This document shows positions 14,001 to 23,629 of a DNA stretch of 64,000 bases, piece by piece. Origin of the DNA: Nematostella vectensis (taxonomy: Eukaryota; Cnidaria; Anthozoa; Actiniaria; Edwardsiidae). A program made the position numbers and the translations under genes. Below the pieces are notes generated by a model, which saw only the letters and a list, made by a program, of their open reading frames with translations, was not told the origin of the DNA and did not search any database. Where the stretch lies: the NCBI RefSeq assembly GCF_932526225.1, contig NC_064037.1, positions 6,988,203 through 7,052,202 on the forward strand, read 5' to 3'. Positions within the stretch are counted from its first letter, which is position 1; each line of letters starts with the position of its first letter.

Positions 14001-17000
14001 CAACACATGTTCATAGACAAGTCCAGCATGCCCAAGAACATCAGTGGATAACGCCTACCCCCATCCTCTCCCCCCCCCTCCCCAAAAAGGGACCATCTGA
14101 CACTCACCAACACATGTTCATAGACAAGTCCAGCATGCCCAAGAACATCAGTGGATAACGCCTACCCCCATCCTCTCCCCCCCTCCCCAAAAAGGGACCA
14201 TCTGATACTCACCAACACATGTTCATAGACAAGTCCAGCATGCCCAAGGACATCAGTGGATAACGCCTACCCCCATCCTCTCCCCCACCCCTCCCCAAAA
14301 AGGGGCCATCTGATATTCACCAACACATGTTCATAGACAAGTCCAGCATGCCCAAGGACATCAGTGGATAACGCCTACCTCCATCCTCTTCCCCCCCCCC
14401 CTCCCCAAAAAGTGACCATCTGACACTCACCAACACATGTTCATAGACAAGTCCAGCATGCCCAAGAACATCAGTGGATAACGCCTACCCCCATCCTTCC
14501 CCCCCACTCCCCAAAAAGGGACCATCTGATACTCACCAACACATGTTCATAGACAAGTCCAGCATGCCCAAGAACATCAGTGGATAACGCCTACCCCCAT
14601 CCTCTCCCCCCCCCCTCCCCAAAAAGGGACCATCTGATACTCACCAACACATGTTCATAGACAAGTCCAGCATGCCCAAGAACATCAGTGGATAACGCCT
14701 ACCCCCATCCTCTCCCCCCCTCCCCAAAAAGGGACCATCTGACACTCACCAACACATGTTCATAGACAAGTCCAGCATGCCCAAGGACATCAGTGGATAA
14801 CGCCTACCCCCATCCTCTCCCCCCCCTCCCCAAAAAGGGACCATCTGATACTCACCAACACATGTTCGTAGACAAGTCCAGCATGCCCAAGGACATCAGT
14901 GGATAACGCCTACCCCCATCCTCTCCCCCACCCCTCCCCAAAAAGGGACCATCTGATATTCACCAACACATGTTCATAGACAAGTCCAGCATGCCCAAGG
15001 ACATCAGTGGATAACGCCTACCCCCATCCTCTCCCCCCCTCCTCCCCAAAAAGGGACCATCTGACACTCACCAACACATGTTCATAGACAAGTCCAGCAT
15101 GCCCAAGGACATCCGTGGATAACGCCTACCCCCATCCTCCCCCCCTCCCCAAAAAGGGACCATCTGACACTCACCAACACATGTTCGTAGACAAGTCCAG
15201 CATGCCCAAGGACATCAGTGGATAACGCCTACCCCCATCCTCTCCCCCCCTCCCTCCCCAAAAAGGGACCATCTGACACTCACCAACACATGTTCATAGA
15301 CAAGTCCAGCATGCCCAAGGACATCAGGGGTCAAATCTTCCACAGAGTTGATGGCAAGTCCTCCGCAAGCCAGGGGGATTCTAAGAGGGGCAACACAGAA
15401 TTCTGTGACTATAAGCACCTTAAGCTCCTATTTGTCATGGTCACCTGTTGTGCCAATCCTTCTCAGAGGTAGTGACGAAGTTATGCCTCATCAAGTGTGG
15501 TACAGGTATAATGGACTATATCATCATGGATATTGGCACTAGTTACTGGAGCAGTATGTAGGTACTTATCAAAATTGTGCAGTTGTAGGTGCATGGCTAG
15601 GTTTGGGCAAAGGTTGCATATCCCCTTCAATTAAAAAAAGTAGTGTTTTTCGGTTGGGCTTTCCCTCCACCCCCTAGGCAGACCCTGGCTATGTGCATGA
15701 GTAGGATGGTTTTTGGATGACTCAATAGATATAGGGTTATAAGAACTCTAAAGGCAAGACTGGTGTCACTGGTGCTACCTTTCCATGTTTCTTCTCTTGG
15801 CTCGGCGCAGTGCCACAACACCCTCCTTGGCCAGCATGTCTAGAGAGAATGGGTCAATGCCCTGGGGATTCATACAAATAGTACAAACATTAGTATGTAC
15901 ATCACAACACAACACACACTACTGTATGCAAGAAAAGAGTAGGTAATCCAATCTCAGCGGTAGTGACAAAAAAGACTCAACATGTCCTTGGACAGATCAG
16001 GACAGTGTTTAGATTTAATCATGGACTGGCTAATAAAATGTTGATCAAAAAGAGAGGAGAGTTAGTGAGCGTTTCTGCTCGTACAAATGTGTTAGTGTGC
16101 ATTCTAGCGCTCTTGTTGACTCAAATTTGACATTAGGGTCAATGAGAGATTTTGCCATTCTACCCTGGTTCCAGAGCCTCAAACGTGTCTCTATTTGGTG
16201 ACCAGCGGAGTTCAGTGCAGAGGTGCTTGACAGGAGGCTCTGGCCTCTCAAAGTGTTATATTGATTTATGCCTCACTTCCATGTGAACGTTTTGTGATTA
16301 GCATATGTCAGTTTCACGTATGCCATTAATGCATGTCAATAAGAGTTGAGTATTTCTTGTCATCAGTCTTCATCATTTGCAATCATTCGTTAGGAGAACT
16401 AAATCTGTTTTTTTTTTAATACATCTTTTGATAAATCCTTTGGTCCAATAATGAGTTAACAATAACCATGACCACTCTTATCAACTGTCAGGCTGTAACT
16501 GCTAGAGAAAGATGAGCTCTTATTAACTCTTGTTAAATTGAGAATGTTGGGAAAATCCAGACCATACCTTTTGGTTAATCACTACAAAGCCTTTATTGTT
16601 GCCCTCACAGACCTGCACAACAAACGTGAAGTGTTTAAGAAAACAAGCAACTGTATACAAAATATTTGAAAGAATCCAGGATAATTTCCATGATTTTACA
16701 TTCTTTTAAGGTTTCAAAACAATATTGTTTGCATTGCCATAAAAACTCTCAGCTTCCAATAATGTTTTTAAGCACCACATATGATTAGCAAAGATGCAGG
16801 ATTTTTAAACGTTTAAAAACGTTTCGGATATGAGATTTTTGGTGTCTATTGAGTGAATGGCTTGGTGTTACGCAAGAGCATCACAAGCCCCATGTACTAT
16901 TACATGAGGATGACAAACCCTGAAACACTTATTAGAAGTTTATTTGATTGGCACCCTATAAACATAACCAAGTATCAATTTACTGCACCTGCTTCTTGAG

Positions 17001-20000
17001 ATCAATAATCTTCTGTACTTTATCATCAGTGAACTTGCGTTCTGCTGCAACAAGCTTCTCTCTCTCCTCTGAACTCTTGTAGAAAAAGCCAGAGTTTACT
17101 TCACTATAAAATAAAATAAAAAAACAAATGTGAAGATCAGTTCTTGAGAGGACCCAAGTGTAATGCCTGTGTGTATTTGGATACCAGACTTTATTTTCAT
17201 GTGTCGACTATGAGCCTCAGGCATTTAAAATGTAGACAACATTAAAATGTTTTTGCTTGTGCTTGAGGTTTCTGATCAGCACATTCACACAAGAACAAAA
17301 CAACAGCTTGAATTACTTGTGTGACCTTGTGGCCCCTAATAAGAGGCAGCCACAGAAGGTTCCTTTTTGCATGAGGCATAGTTACCAGAGTATAATGCCT
17401 GGTTCACACTAGTGACATAACAACATAATGACATAGGCGTGTGCACCCTTATGTTCATAATGTTCAAGTGTGAATGGTTCAACATTTTGACATAAGCCCA
17501 ACATAATGACATGAAAATAACCACATAAGATAATTGTTTTTTTCATTTGTCTCACTATCTCTATGTTGTTATCTTAGGCTTAAAATATTGCGCGCCTATG
17601 TTATGTCGTTATGTCACTACTGTGCAGTAGGCATAACTGCACAAACAAAGATCACAGCCACCCACCTCTTTTCATACTCCATGGAGACATTACAGGTAAG
17701 AATAAAAGCATCCTCCACCATCTTCTTCATGTCAGGGTGTCTTGCTCCATGGTCCATTACCAGTCCTTTCACCAGTCTGTGTGACAGAACACAGAGAAGA
17801 ATTATAGGGGAAATTATCCTTTAAGGAGATGTGCTCATTATAATTTGTAAGGGGCACACGAGACATACAAAACAGATGTTCTAATTGGTTCATTCAGTAT
17901 AACATAGTTTTCAGATGCAAGTTTCAATTTCCCAACTCAGAGGGTAATTCAATTCAGGCCTGTGAGGGCCTGTTTATTTATACTGAAGCGAAGTGTATGA
18001 ATAAAGCACAAATAAAAATACTAATTCAGTGATTTGTAATAAGTAACATCCAATATTTGTCTTTACTTTGAATCAGAGTCTGTCTTGTGCCGCATCTCCA
18101 TAACCTCCACCATGTGAAGATCAATGGGCTTCTTGGGCTTTCTGATGGTCAGTACGGCATCTACCACAACCTATGAAAATAGGGTGTCCCAATAAACAAC
18201 ATCTACAACAATCTTTGATGTAACAGTGTGCCACAATACGGTAAACAGCATTAACAACAAAATGCAATCATCCTGTGTCACTCTAAATAACATCTAACAA
18301 AAAAATTTAGCAACTTGTATGTGTTGATGTTGATTGCTCTCTTATTAGACACAGAGACTTACATTGAGACATCTTCTGTTAGAAAAAATTGTGTGCAATT
18401 TGTTGGAATTACATTCCATCCTTATATTTCTGCTGTTAAAGGTTTTACTGGGTATGCTTGAAGCTTACCTCTGTTAGTAAATCAGCCAGCTCAGTCCTGA
18501 CTTTAGTCCGAAGAGATGTCTTGGCAACATTAATCAGAGTGTCTCTATCCATTTCTCGGCTCACTTTTACTTCTTCAAGGACCTGTAAGAAGATTGAGCA
18601 ACATTATTTAAAGTCTTCATCAATAAATATAACCGGAATAATAAAACTCTTTTGAGGGAAGGGGCTCAAGACAAAATTCTGAGACAAAATATTTGGATTG
18701 AAGATTATCTGGATATACAGTAGGTGGTCTGAGGCATATTGCCCTAATAGGAATTTTGACATTTTCAAGCTTAAATGCTAAAGATTGCTAAGACTTAATA
18801 GAAAGTAGCTTTAGCACATATAACTTTCCCCTCAAATTCTTCTAAAAAAAACCAGTGTGTTTTTGTGGGTGGGTGGGAGGAAGGAAGGGGGATTATCTGC
18901 TGTTTAGTTTTTACCTCAAGTGCTTTCTTCTTTGCCACTTCAAATCCTTCTGTAACAAGCCTTGGATGCAATCCCTCGGATACATAAAGGTCAGCCTGTC
19001 AAGAGCACACATTTGTTAGCATCATCATCTAAAAATACTCATGATTAATAATATGTACCAGCCTGTGCTATTCCAATATCTGCTAGACTGGTCAATTAAA
19101 GGGTTATTCTACTGTCAAAAAAACTGTCAATTTTACAACGCTAGAAATTCAAAATTAGTCACAGTAGTTGTCACAATATTCTGCACATACCTGTTTTAAG
19201 AGTTCCCCAATTATCATGACATTGGATGTAGTTCCATCACCAGTAATGTCATCCTGGGAAATATCAAAATATCACAAATTAAGTAACAAAAAAAAAATAT
19301 ATAAACAGTATCATAGGGTATCACAATAATAAAAAAATATGAAACAGATGAGTTATGGGAATCACTATGATGGTCTATTTCAAAATTGCCTAATTTCATA
19401 ATAAGTCTGCAAATTAGAGATGAAACCCACAGTACTGCCCTATAATTCTTGTTTATAATAACAGGGTCTTTGTAGCAATGAGCATCATCAACAGTTAGCA
19501 GTAAAACCTTAATATTGCATACCTGAGCAGTGGCAACTCTCGCAATCAGTGATGCTGTGGGATGCTGGATTTGCTGTTGAGATAAAAATAGACATGAAAA
19601 TCAAAGAAGGAGGAGGAAAGTATTTGCATTTAAAGTAAAGTAAGCATTGTCTAGACATTCACATCAGTACACCGTGTTGTCACGCAATGGACTTTACATA
19701 GAGACATTTGATTGTTTAGTTATTTACCTAGTGGTTTGATCATATTACGACCATATTAGCACATTACCCAGGGCTTCTGAAATTACGCGCTTGTGCGGAA
19801 GCGTGTAATTTGGCTTTTTCGTGTAATCCACGCAATCCACAAATTTATGCGTAATTTGGCTAAATTTTGAAAGACAAAACATTTAATTGCACAGCTGATG
19901 TGTTCTTTTAGGGTTCTTACCTCTGTTACTTGTAAAAAAAGAGAGATATTCTTTGTAATGCGATGTTTCGAACTGAACTTCAAAAACAAATAAAATGACT

Positions 20001-23000
20001 AGCCGTTCTTTGCTGAATCGCGAAGGCCTAGGATTAATAATAATATACCTTTTTTAACCCTTTCAGGCCGGTGAACGTCAAATGACGTGTTGCGTTACAT
20101 AGCGTTATCTTACGGTGAACGTCATTTGACGTTTTCCCTAGTGACCTTTAAAAACTGACCAATAACTCTTTACCACTTCCTTATATGGGAATGCCATGTG
20201 CTTCAGTAGATAGAGCGTGAAATTTCACACAACTTTCTTATACAACTTGCGATCATTCGAACAATATCTACTGTGATAAATCACCGTTTTTTACACTGTT
20301 TTGAACTCCATTTTGACCAAATGGATTCATGGTTTGAAGATATCTTCGGAGAGTCCGATGATGAAGAGTTTGAGGGCTTTGAAAGCCAAGAAATTGGCGG
20401 TTCAAGCTCGGATAGCTTTTCCGAAGATGAAGGCCACGAGAGCGAAGACATTCAAGACGAGATTTTTCGAGAAATTCTTCGCCGATCTCTATTCCTGACT
20501 TCACTCCTAGATGCGGCCCGAAAAACCTACCTGGAAACTTGTCTCCCCTATCTTTCTCTGAGTTGTTTTTCAACTCAGAGGTGATAGAACTCATTGTGAC
20601 CGAGACTAATAAGTATGCGTTTCAATGCAACACTGACGAGTTTGACGACGAAGGAAGGAAGAAAGCTAAGGACGCGAATTGGTTCGACAAAGAGAGAAAC
20701 ATCAAACCTCTAACAGTCAAAGAACTGAAGGCGTTTCTCGGCATCACCATCATGATGGGCATTGTTGACCTCAGCGATCAGCATCGCTCATACTATACGG
20801 TATCCTCGAGACGACACGTGAAATGGTGGAAATATTTATTTTATTTTTACATGGACATCTCAATAATCAATGCATGGCAGCTCCATGGCCAGAGTGCTGA
20901 AGCGAAACTTACTAACTTCGAGTTTAGACTTGCACTTGCAAAGAGCCTCATTGGAACTTACGAGGGAAGACAGCGAGTCGGACGTCCGTGCGTTCTCCCG
21001 GTTATCGCGGATGTCGAGCACTTTTCGGAGAAATTGGCAGACAAGGCGAAAGCCTGTAAAAACTGCCAATCTAAAAACAAGCGCCTAAAAGCTGGAAATA
21101 AGGCAGTGAAACGTGCAAAGGAAACGCGAAACGGGTGCCGAAAGTGTGATGTTCACTTGTGCGTGGGAGACTGCTTTCGTGAATGGCACCAGCAGCGCAG
21201 AGACGACAAGAAATAAACTGAAATACGGACATTCCCCTGCTTGATGAAAGGACAGCAATAACATTAGAGCTTAGTTTAATACTCCATGCCACTGAATTTT
21301 AGTTTCTATAACTTTCTGCTAAGGTATAGTAAATTGTTCTCTTGACAAAGACTGTACAATAGGTGTTTTAGTGGCGGGAAATTCAAAAACATGATTTTCA
21401 TTGCTTTGTAATTCTCTTAAACCAAGCTTGTTTGACCCCATTTTAGGCTTAAAAGAATAATTATTATATGGGGAGTAAGCAATTTCTATATTGTTAGCTA
21501 CAATAATCAGTAGTTTCCTTACAATAAAGCAATGTTTGAAGGTGACTATAACTTGAGTTGTGTGAGGTTAATTAATTCAGAACAGGGGGTCATTTGTCAG
21601 TTCTGGAAACTTAGGCCTGAAAGGGTTAATTGGCTGGTGGCTAGGAGCCAATGAAAACTTGCCTAAGATATTTTCACGCAAAAAAAATAACCCCTTCAAG
21701 TTATTTCGTGCTTTCCTTCGGTACAAAATGTAGTTTGGGCGTAACAGTTGATATTCCGTGTAATTTAGCGCGTAATTCAGTAAAGAATCCGGCAAAATTT
21801 TGATTTTTAAAGAAAAATGTATTGCAAAATCCAGCATAAATTAGCGCGTAATGATTGATTTTCCGCGTAATTTAGCGCGTAATTTAGCGCGTAATTTAGC
21901 AAAGAATCCTGTGTAATTTTGAGTTTTTTCTCTCGTTATTCCAGAAGCCCTGATTACCATGTAATCCACTAGTTGCCTTTGTATTCTTGACATTTGGTAG
22001 CTTGTAACCGCCCTTAAAATCATTCCTTTTTACCAAACAATTCACTTCCTTCTAATAAATATCACTATGAGTACCAGTGGGCCTTTATTGGACTGGGAGA
22101 GAAGGTAACACTACCGTCTGAGGGTAAGGTCTATCGCCCCCTTCTCTGAAAGAAACCTGGGTCAACCCCATTTGTATGGCGTACAATACAGTGGTTATTA
22201 TGCTTGCAAATGACAATATAACTATGCTCACTTTTATAAACTAAGACAATGCATTTTTTTATTTCTCACCATTTCATGCAACAACACGTTTCCATCCTTA
22301 GTCAACTTTATATCACCTGATCCAGATACCAACCTAAAAAAAAAACAATATGGTACTAAGATATCCAAATTTCATCATGTTCACTCTATCATATTTCTTA
22401 AAAATTGCATGAAGTTCATTCTTCTCTTGGTTGTTCTACAGGAATCGTTGATATACTTAATACAAACAGCAGAGTTCAAAATAGCGGCCAGCTGCCAGCC
22501 ATAGCCGGCTGTCTTCTGGTCTTTGCTGGCTCTTTTTTTTCTGTATTCCCCTTTCATAATTTGAGGATGCAGGCGTTTTTTTGCCACAAAATTCCAGAAA
22601 GCCGGCAAAATCTAGCAGATTTAAAAAAGTTATTTTGAACCCTGAACAGACATTCCGACACGCCTTATAGAAAAAGACAGGTTGCTAAGCCGAATGGTGA
22701 ACTCAAGAAAGCTTTTATTAAAGTACAACTATACCCAGGTTTACTCGATTCAACTGTCATAAATAATCCACCACCAAACATCAAGGTTCTAGGCTGAGTA
22801 GTTGATCTTATTCACAGCAAAGAGTTCGGGAAATAGGGTGTTTTTTAACAGTACACAAATAATCTTTGACAGCCAAGTAAGAGTGAGTATAATTTAACAG
22901 TGATGTACTTTCCTGAACAACTTATCAACCTTGAAATTTTATTACAATGAATGAGTAATATTACATCAGATATTAAGTATAGTTGTCAAGGAATCGTGAA

Positions 23001-23238
23001 AAGAAATCGCTTATCTAAAGATTCGCTCGTTGTCAAATTTCACCGGGCGCACGTGTTTGTAGCTTTAGATTTTTGTGCTTACTGTACGCGAAGTTACTTA
23101 CATTTTCATGGTCCCTTTCGGGCCTAAATTTGTCTTCAGTACATCTTGAAGTCCTCTGGCTGCCGTTATATTAAGGCTAAGCGCTGCTGCTGAGCGAGCG
23201 ACTTCAGCTTTTGGGTTGAGCGATTTGATGGCCGCCAT
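11073..23238 (-). CDS. CCT6: T-complex protein 1 subunit zeta (CCT6), complete, 19 exons
   Basis: Subunit of the cytosolic CCT/TRiC ring, which folds actin, tubulin and other clients using ATP. Exons (minus): 23102-23238, 22270-22333, 19523-19573, 19191-19253, 18915-18995, 18469-18582, 18067-18170, 17666-17776, 16989-17103, 16568-16612, 15779-15861, 15284-15380, 13180-13246, 12314-12394, 12135-12235, 11849-11935, 11632-11680, 11327-11399, 11073-11148. All have GT/AG borders and matching phases. They sum to 1599 bp, 532 aa, close to the family's usual 531. Group II chaperonin signatures are present: [11 protein letters not shown] in exons 1-2, [12 protein letters not shown] in exon 4, [13 protein letters not shown] in exon 12, [10 protein letters not shown] in exon 15 and [18 protein letters not shown] at the C terminus. 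The start chosen is 23238 ([15 protein letters not shown]), which matches the family; an in-frame upstream ATG at 23328 is not needed. Its introns host the repeats listed separately. Confidence 0.97.
11484..11544 (-). repeat. partial duplicate of the intron 17/exon 18 acceptor region of CCT6
   Basis: Positions 11484-11544 repeat 11368-11428 with about 11 mismatches over 61 bp, offset 116 bp. The true copy is the exon 18 start and its acceptor. The duplicate retains TAG then GTGAAGCTATGAT, so it looks like a decoy 3' splice site plus the first codons of the exon. It lies inside intron 17. It is too degraded and too short to be a functional alternative exon. Confidence 0.8.
12802..12890. repeat. 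dispersed repeat fragment, also found at about 49050-49130
   Basis: Both copies share GTTCTTAGCATATT, then AAAATTTG, and later GTTCTTATAAAAAA in the same order and similar spacing. The copy here lies in CCT6 intron 13; the second lies between IFT52 and the unrecognised ORF. No termini were defined. It is probably a decayed transposon. Confidence 0.5.
13585..15283 (-). repeat. about 16-copy minisatellite built from the CCT6 exon 12 3' edge and its donor site
   Basis: The unit is about 107 bp. Read on the gene strand, each unit carries the last 40-odd bases of exon 12 (GATGTCCTTGGGCATGCTGG onward, ending CATGTGTTG), then the donor GTGAGT and the first intron bases, then a G-rich stretch (GGGGAGGGGGGG..GGATGGGGG). 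I count 16 occurrences of CCAGCATGCCCAAG before the genuine exon copy at 15284-15380. Units differ mainly in the C/G run length, CAC/TAC/TAT next to the donor, and GGACATC/GAACATC. The leftmost unit, near 13585, is degenerate and has lost its donor. The array fills most of intron 12. Confidence 0.95.
17396..17633. mobile_element. 238-bp MITE-like element in CCT6 intron 8
   Basis: The ends are inverted repeats: TGCCT.., GTGACATAACAACATAATG and CATAGGCG on the left match the reverse complement of the right end. TAA flanks both sides (17393-17395 and 17634-17636). The interior is rich in ACATAATGACAT motifs. It has no coding capacity. The 3-bp TAA flank suggests a PIF/Harbinger-type origin, which is an inference. 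Confidence 0.65.
20057..21625 (+). mobile_element. internally deleted piggyBac transposon, 1569 bp, TTAA target site
   Basis: The element starts CCCTTTCAGGCC at 20057 and ends with the inverted copy GGCCTGAAAGGG at 21625. It is flanked on both sides by the diagnostic TTAA (20053-20056 and 21626-21629). Subterminal GGTGAACGTCAAATGACGT-like palindromes occur twice near the left end (about 20070 and 20113). It carries the transposase remnant described separately. Intact termini and duplication suggest a fairly recent, cross-mobilisable insertion. Confidence 0.93.
20321..21216 (+). pseudogene. piggyBac transposase remnant lacking the catalytic core
   Basis: The 5' part, from the ATG at 20321, gives an acidic N-terminus ([28 protein letters not shown]) typical of piggyBac transposases. 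The reading frame then shifts near 20470-20540. A second frame to 21216 encodes the conserved N-terminal helix region ([39 protein letters not shown]). It then joins abruptly to the C-terminal region ([19 protein letters not shown]), followed by a cysteine-rich zinc-finger-like tail ([19 protein letters not shown]). The segment holding the catalytic aspartates is missing. The copy cannot encode an active enzyme; what remains might still bind DNA, which is speculative. Confidence 0.88.
22472..22643. mobile_element. MITE-like element, copy 1, in CCT6 intron 1
   Basis: The ends are GAGTTCAAAATAG and its inverted partner TTATTTTGAACCCT. The interior contains GGCCAGCTGCCAGCC and a CTGTCTTCTGGTCTTTG block shared, in opposite orientation, with the copy at 24682-24854. 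No coding capacity. The pair flanks the CCT6/MLEC promoter on opposite sides. Confidence 0.75.
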
Positions 23239-23629
23239 TTTATGAGAAAAGAGGGAAGGGAAAGCTGAAGCCTCGATTTCGTTTAAGACAGGTAACCCAA
23301 GATTTCCAGTTAGTCTTCCGGCATCCACAGGCTACCCGAAATGTATAAAGAAACAAATTATCAAATTATAATTCTGTTTTTTCCGCAAAATTTTTAGAAT
23401 TCAAATTTTATTTCAGAGAGATAAGATAACTATAAGAGTAAGATATCCATGGAGTCGTCGAATAAAAACTGTACAAATCTGGAAGTACGCATGCAAGAAT
23501 TACAGCTGTGGACCCAGTCCTCCTCGGTTTTCAGTTTTTCTTTTCAAATACTAAATTGCTTTGGGGACCGCACATTCAGTGTTATCCATTCCAGCTTATT
23601 TTTGCTGATTCTGAACACATCTTAACGCA
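23239..23629. promoter_or_regulatory. shared head-to-head promoter region of CCT6 and MLEC
   Basis: The start codons of CCT6 (minus, 23238) and MLEC (plus, 23630) are only 391 bp apart and divergent. No other gene fits between them, so both promoters and 5' UTRs must lie here. No single core motif stands out clearly; the bidirectional role is inferred from spacing. Confidence 0.7.

Larger units (their letters stand above)
19769..21952. mobile_element. composite: CAGGGCTTCTG-ended element interrupted by a piggyBac insertion
   Basis: The outer element begins CAGGGCTTCTG at 19769 and ends with the reverse complement CAGAAGCCCTG at 21952. A 6-bp direct repeat ATTACC abuts both ends (19763-19768 and 21953-21958). 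Its interior has repeated GTAATTTAGCGCGTAAT motifs. A piggyBac copy sits inside it, so the outer element must be older. Terminal CAGGG resembles hAT-type ends, but an 8-bp duplication expected for hAT is not seen; the class is uncertain. It lies in CCT6 intron 2. Confidence 0.65.

Noticed and set aside
13585-15283. Array of regular repeats resembling a CRISPR or a series of coding exons
   Set aside because: Units are contiguous without unique spacers and lack acceptor sites; similarity to the CCT6 exon 12 edge explains them. The genome is eukaryotic.
20860-21292. Overlapping ORFs on both strands across the piggyBac remnant
   Set aside because: They are shadow frames of the transposase remnant; only the frame ending at 21216 carries piggyBac motifs.
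23239-23328. Upstream in-frame ATG extending CCT6 by 30 residues
   Set aside because: The family start [15 protein letters not shown] at 23238 aligns with known CCT6; the extension is not conserved as far as I can judge and falls in the shared promoter region.
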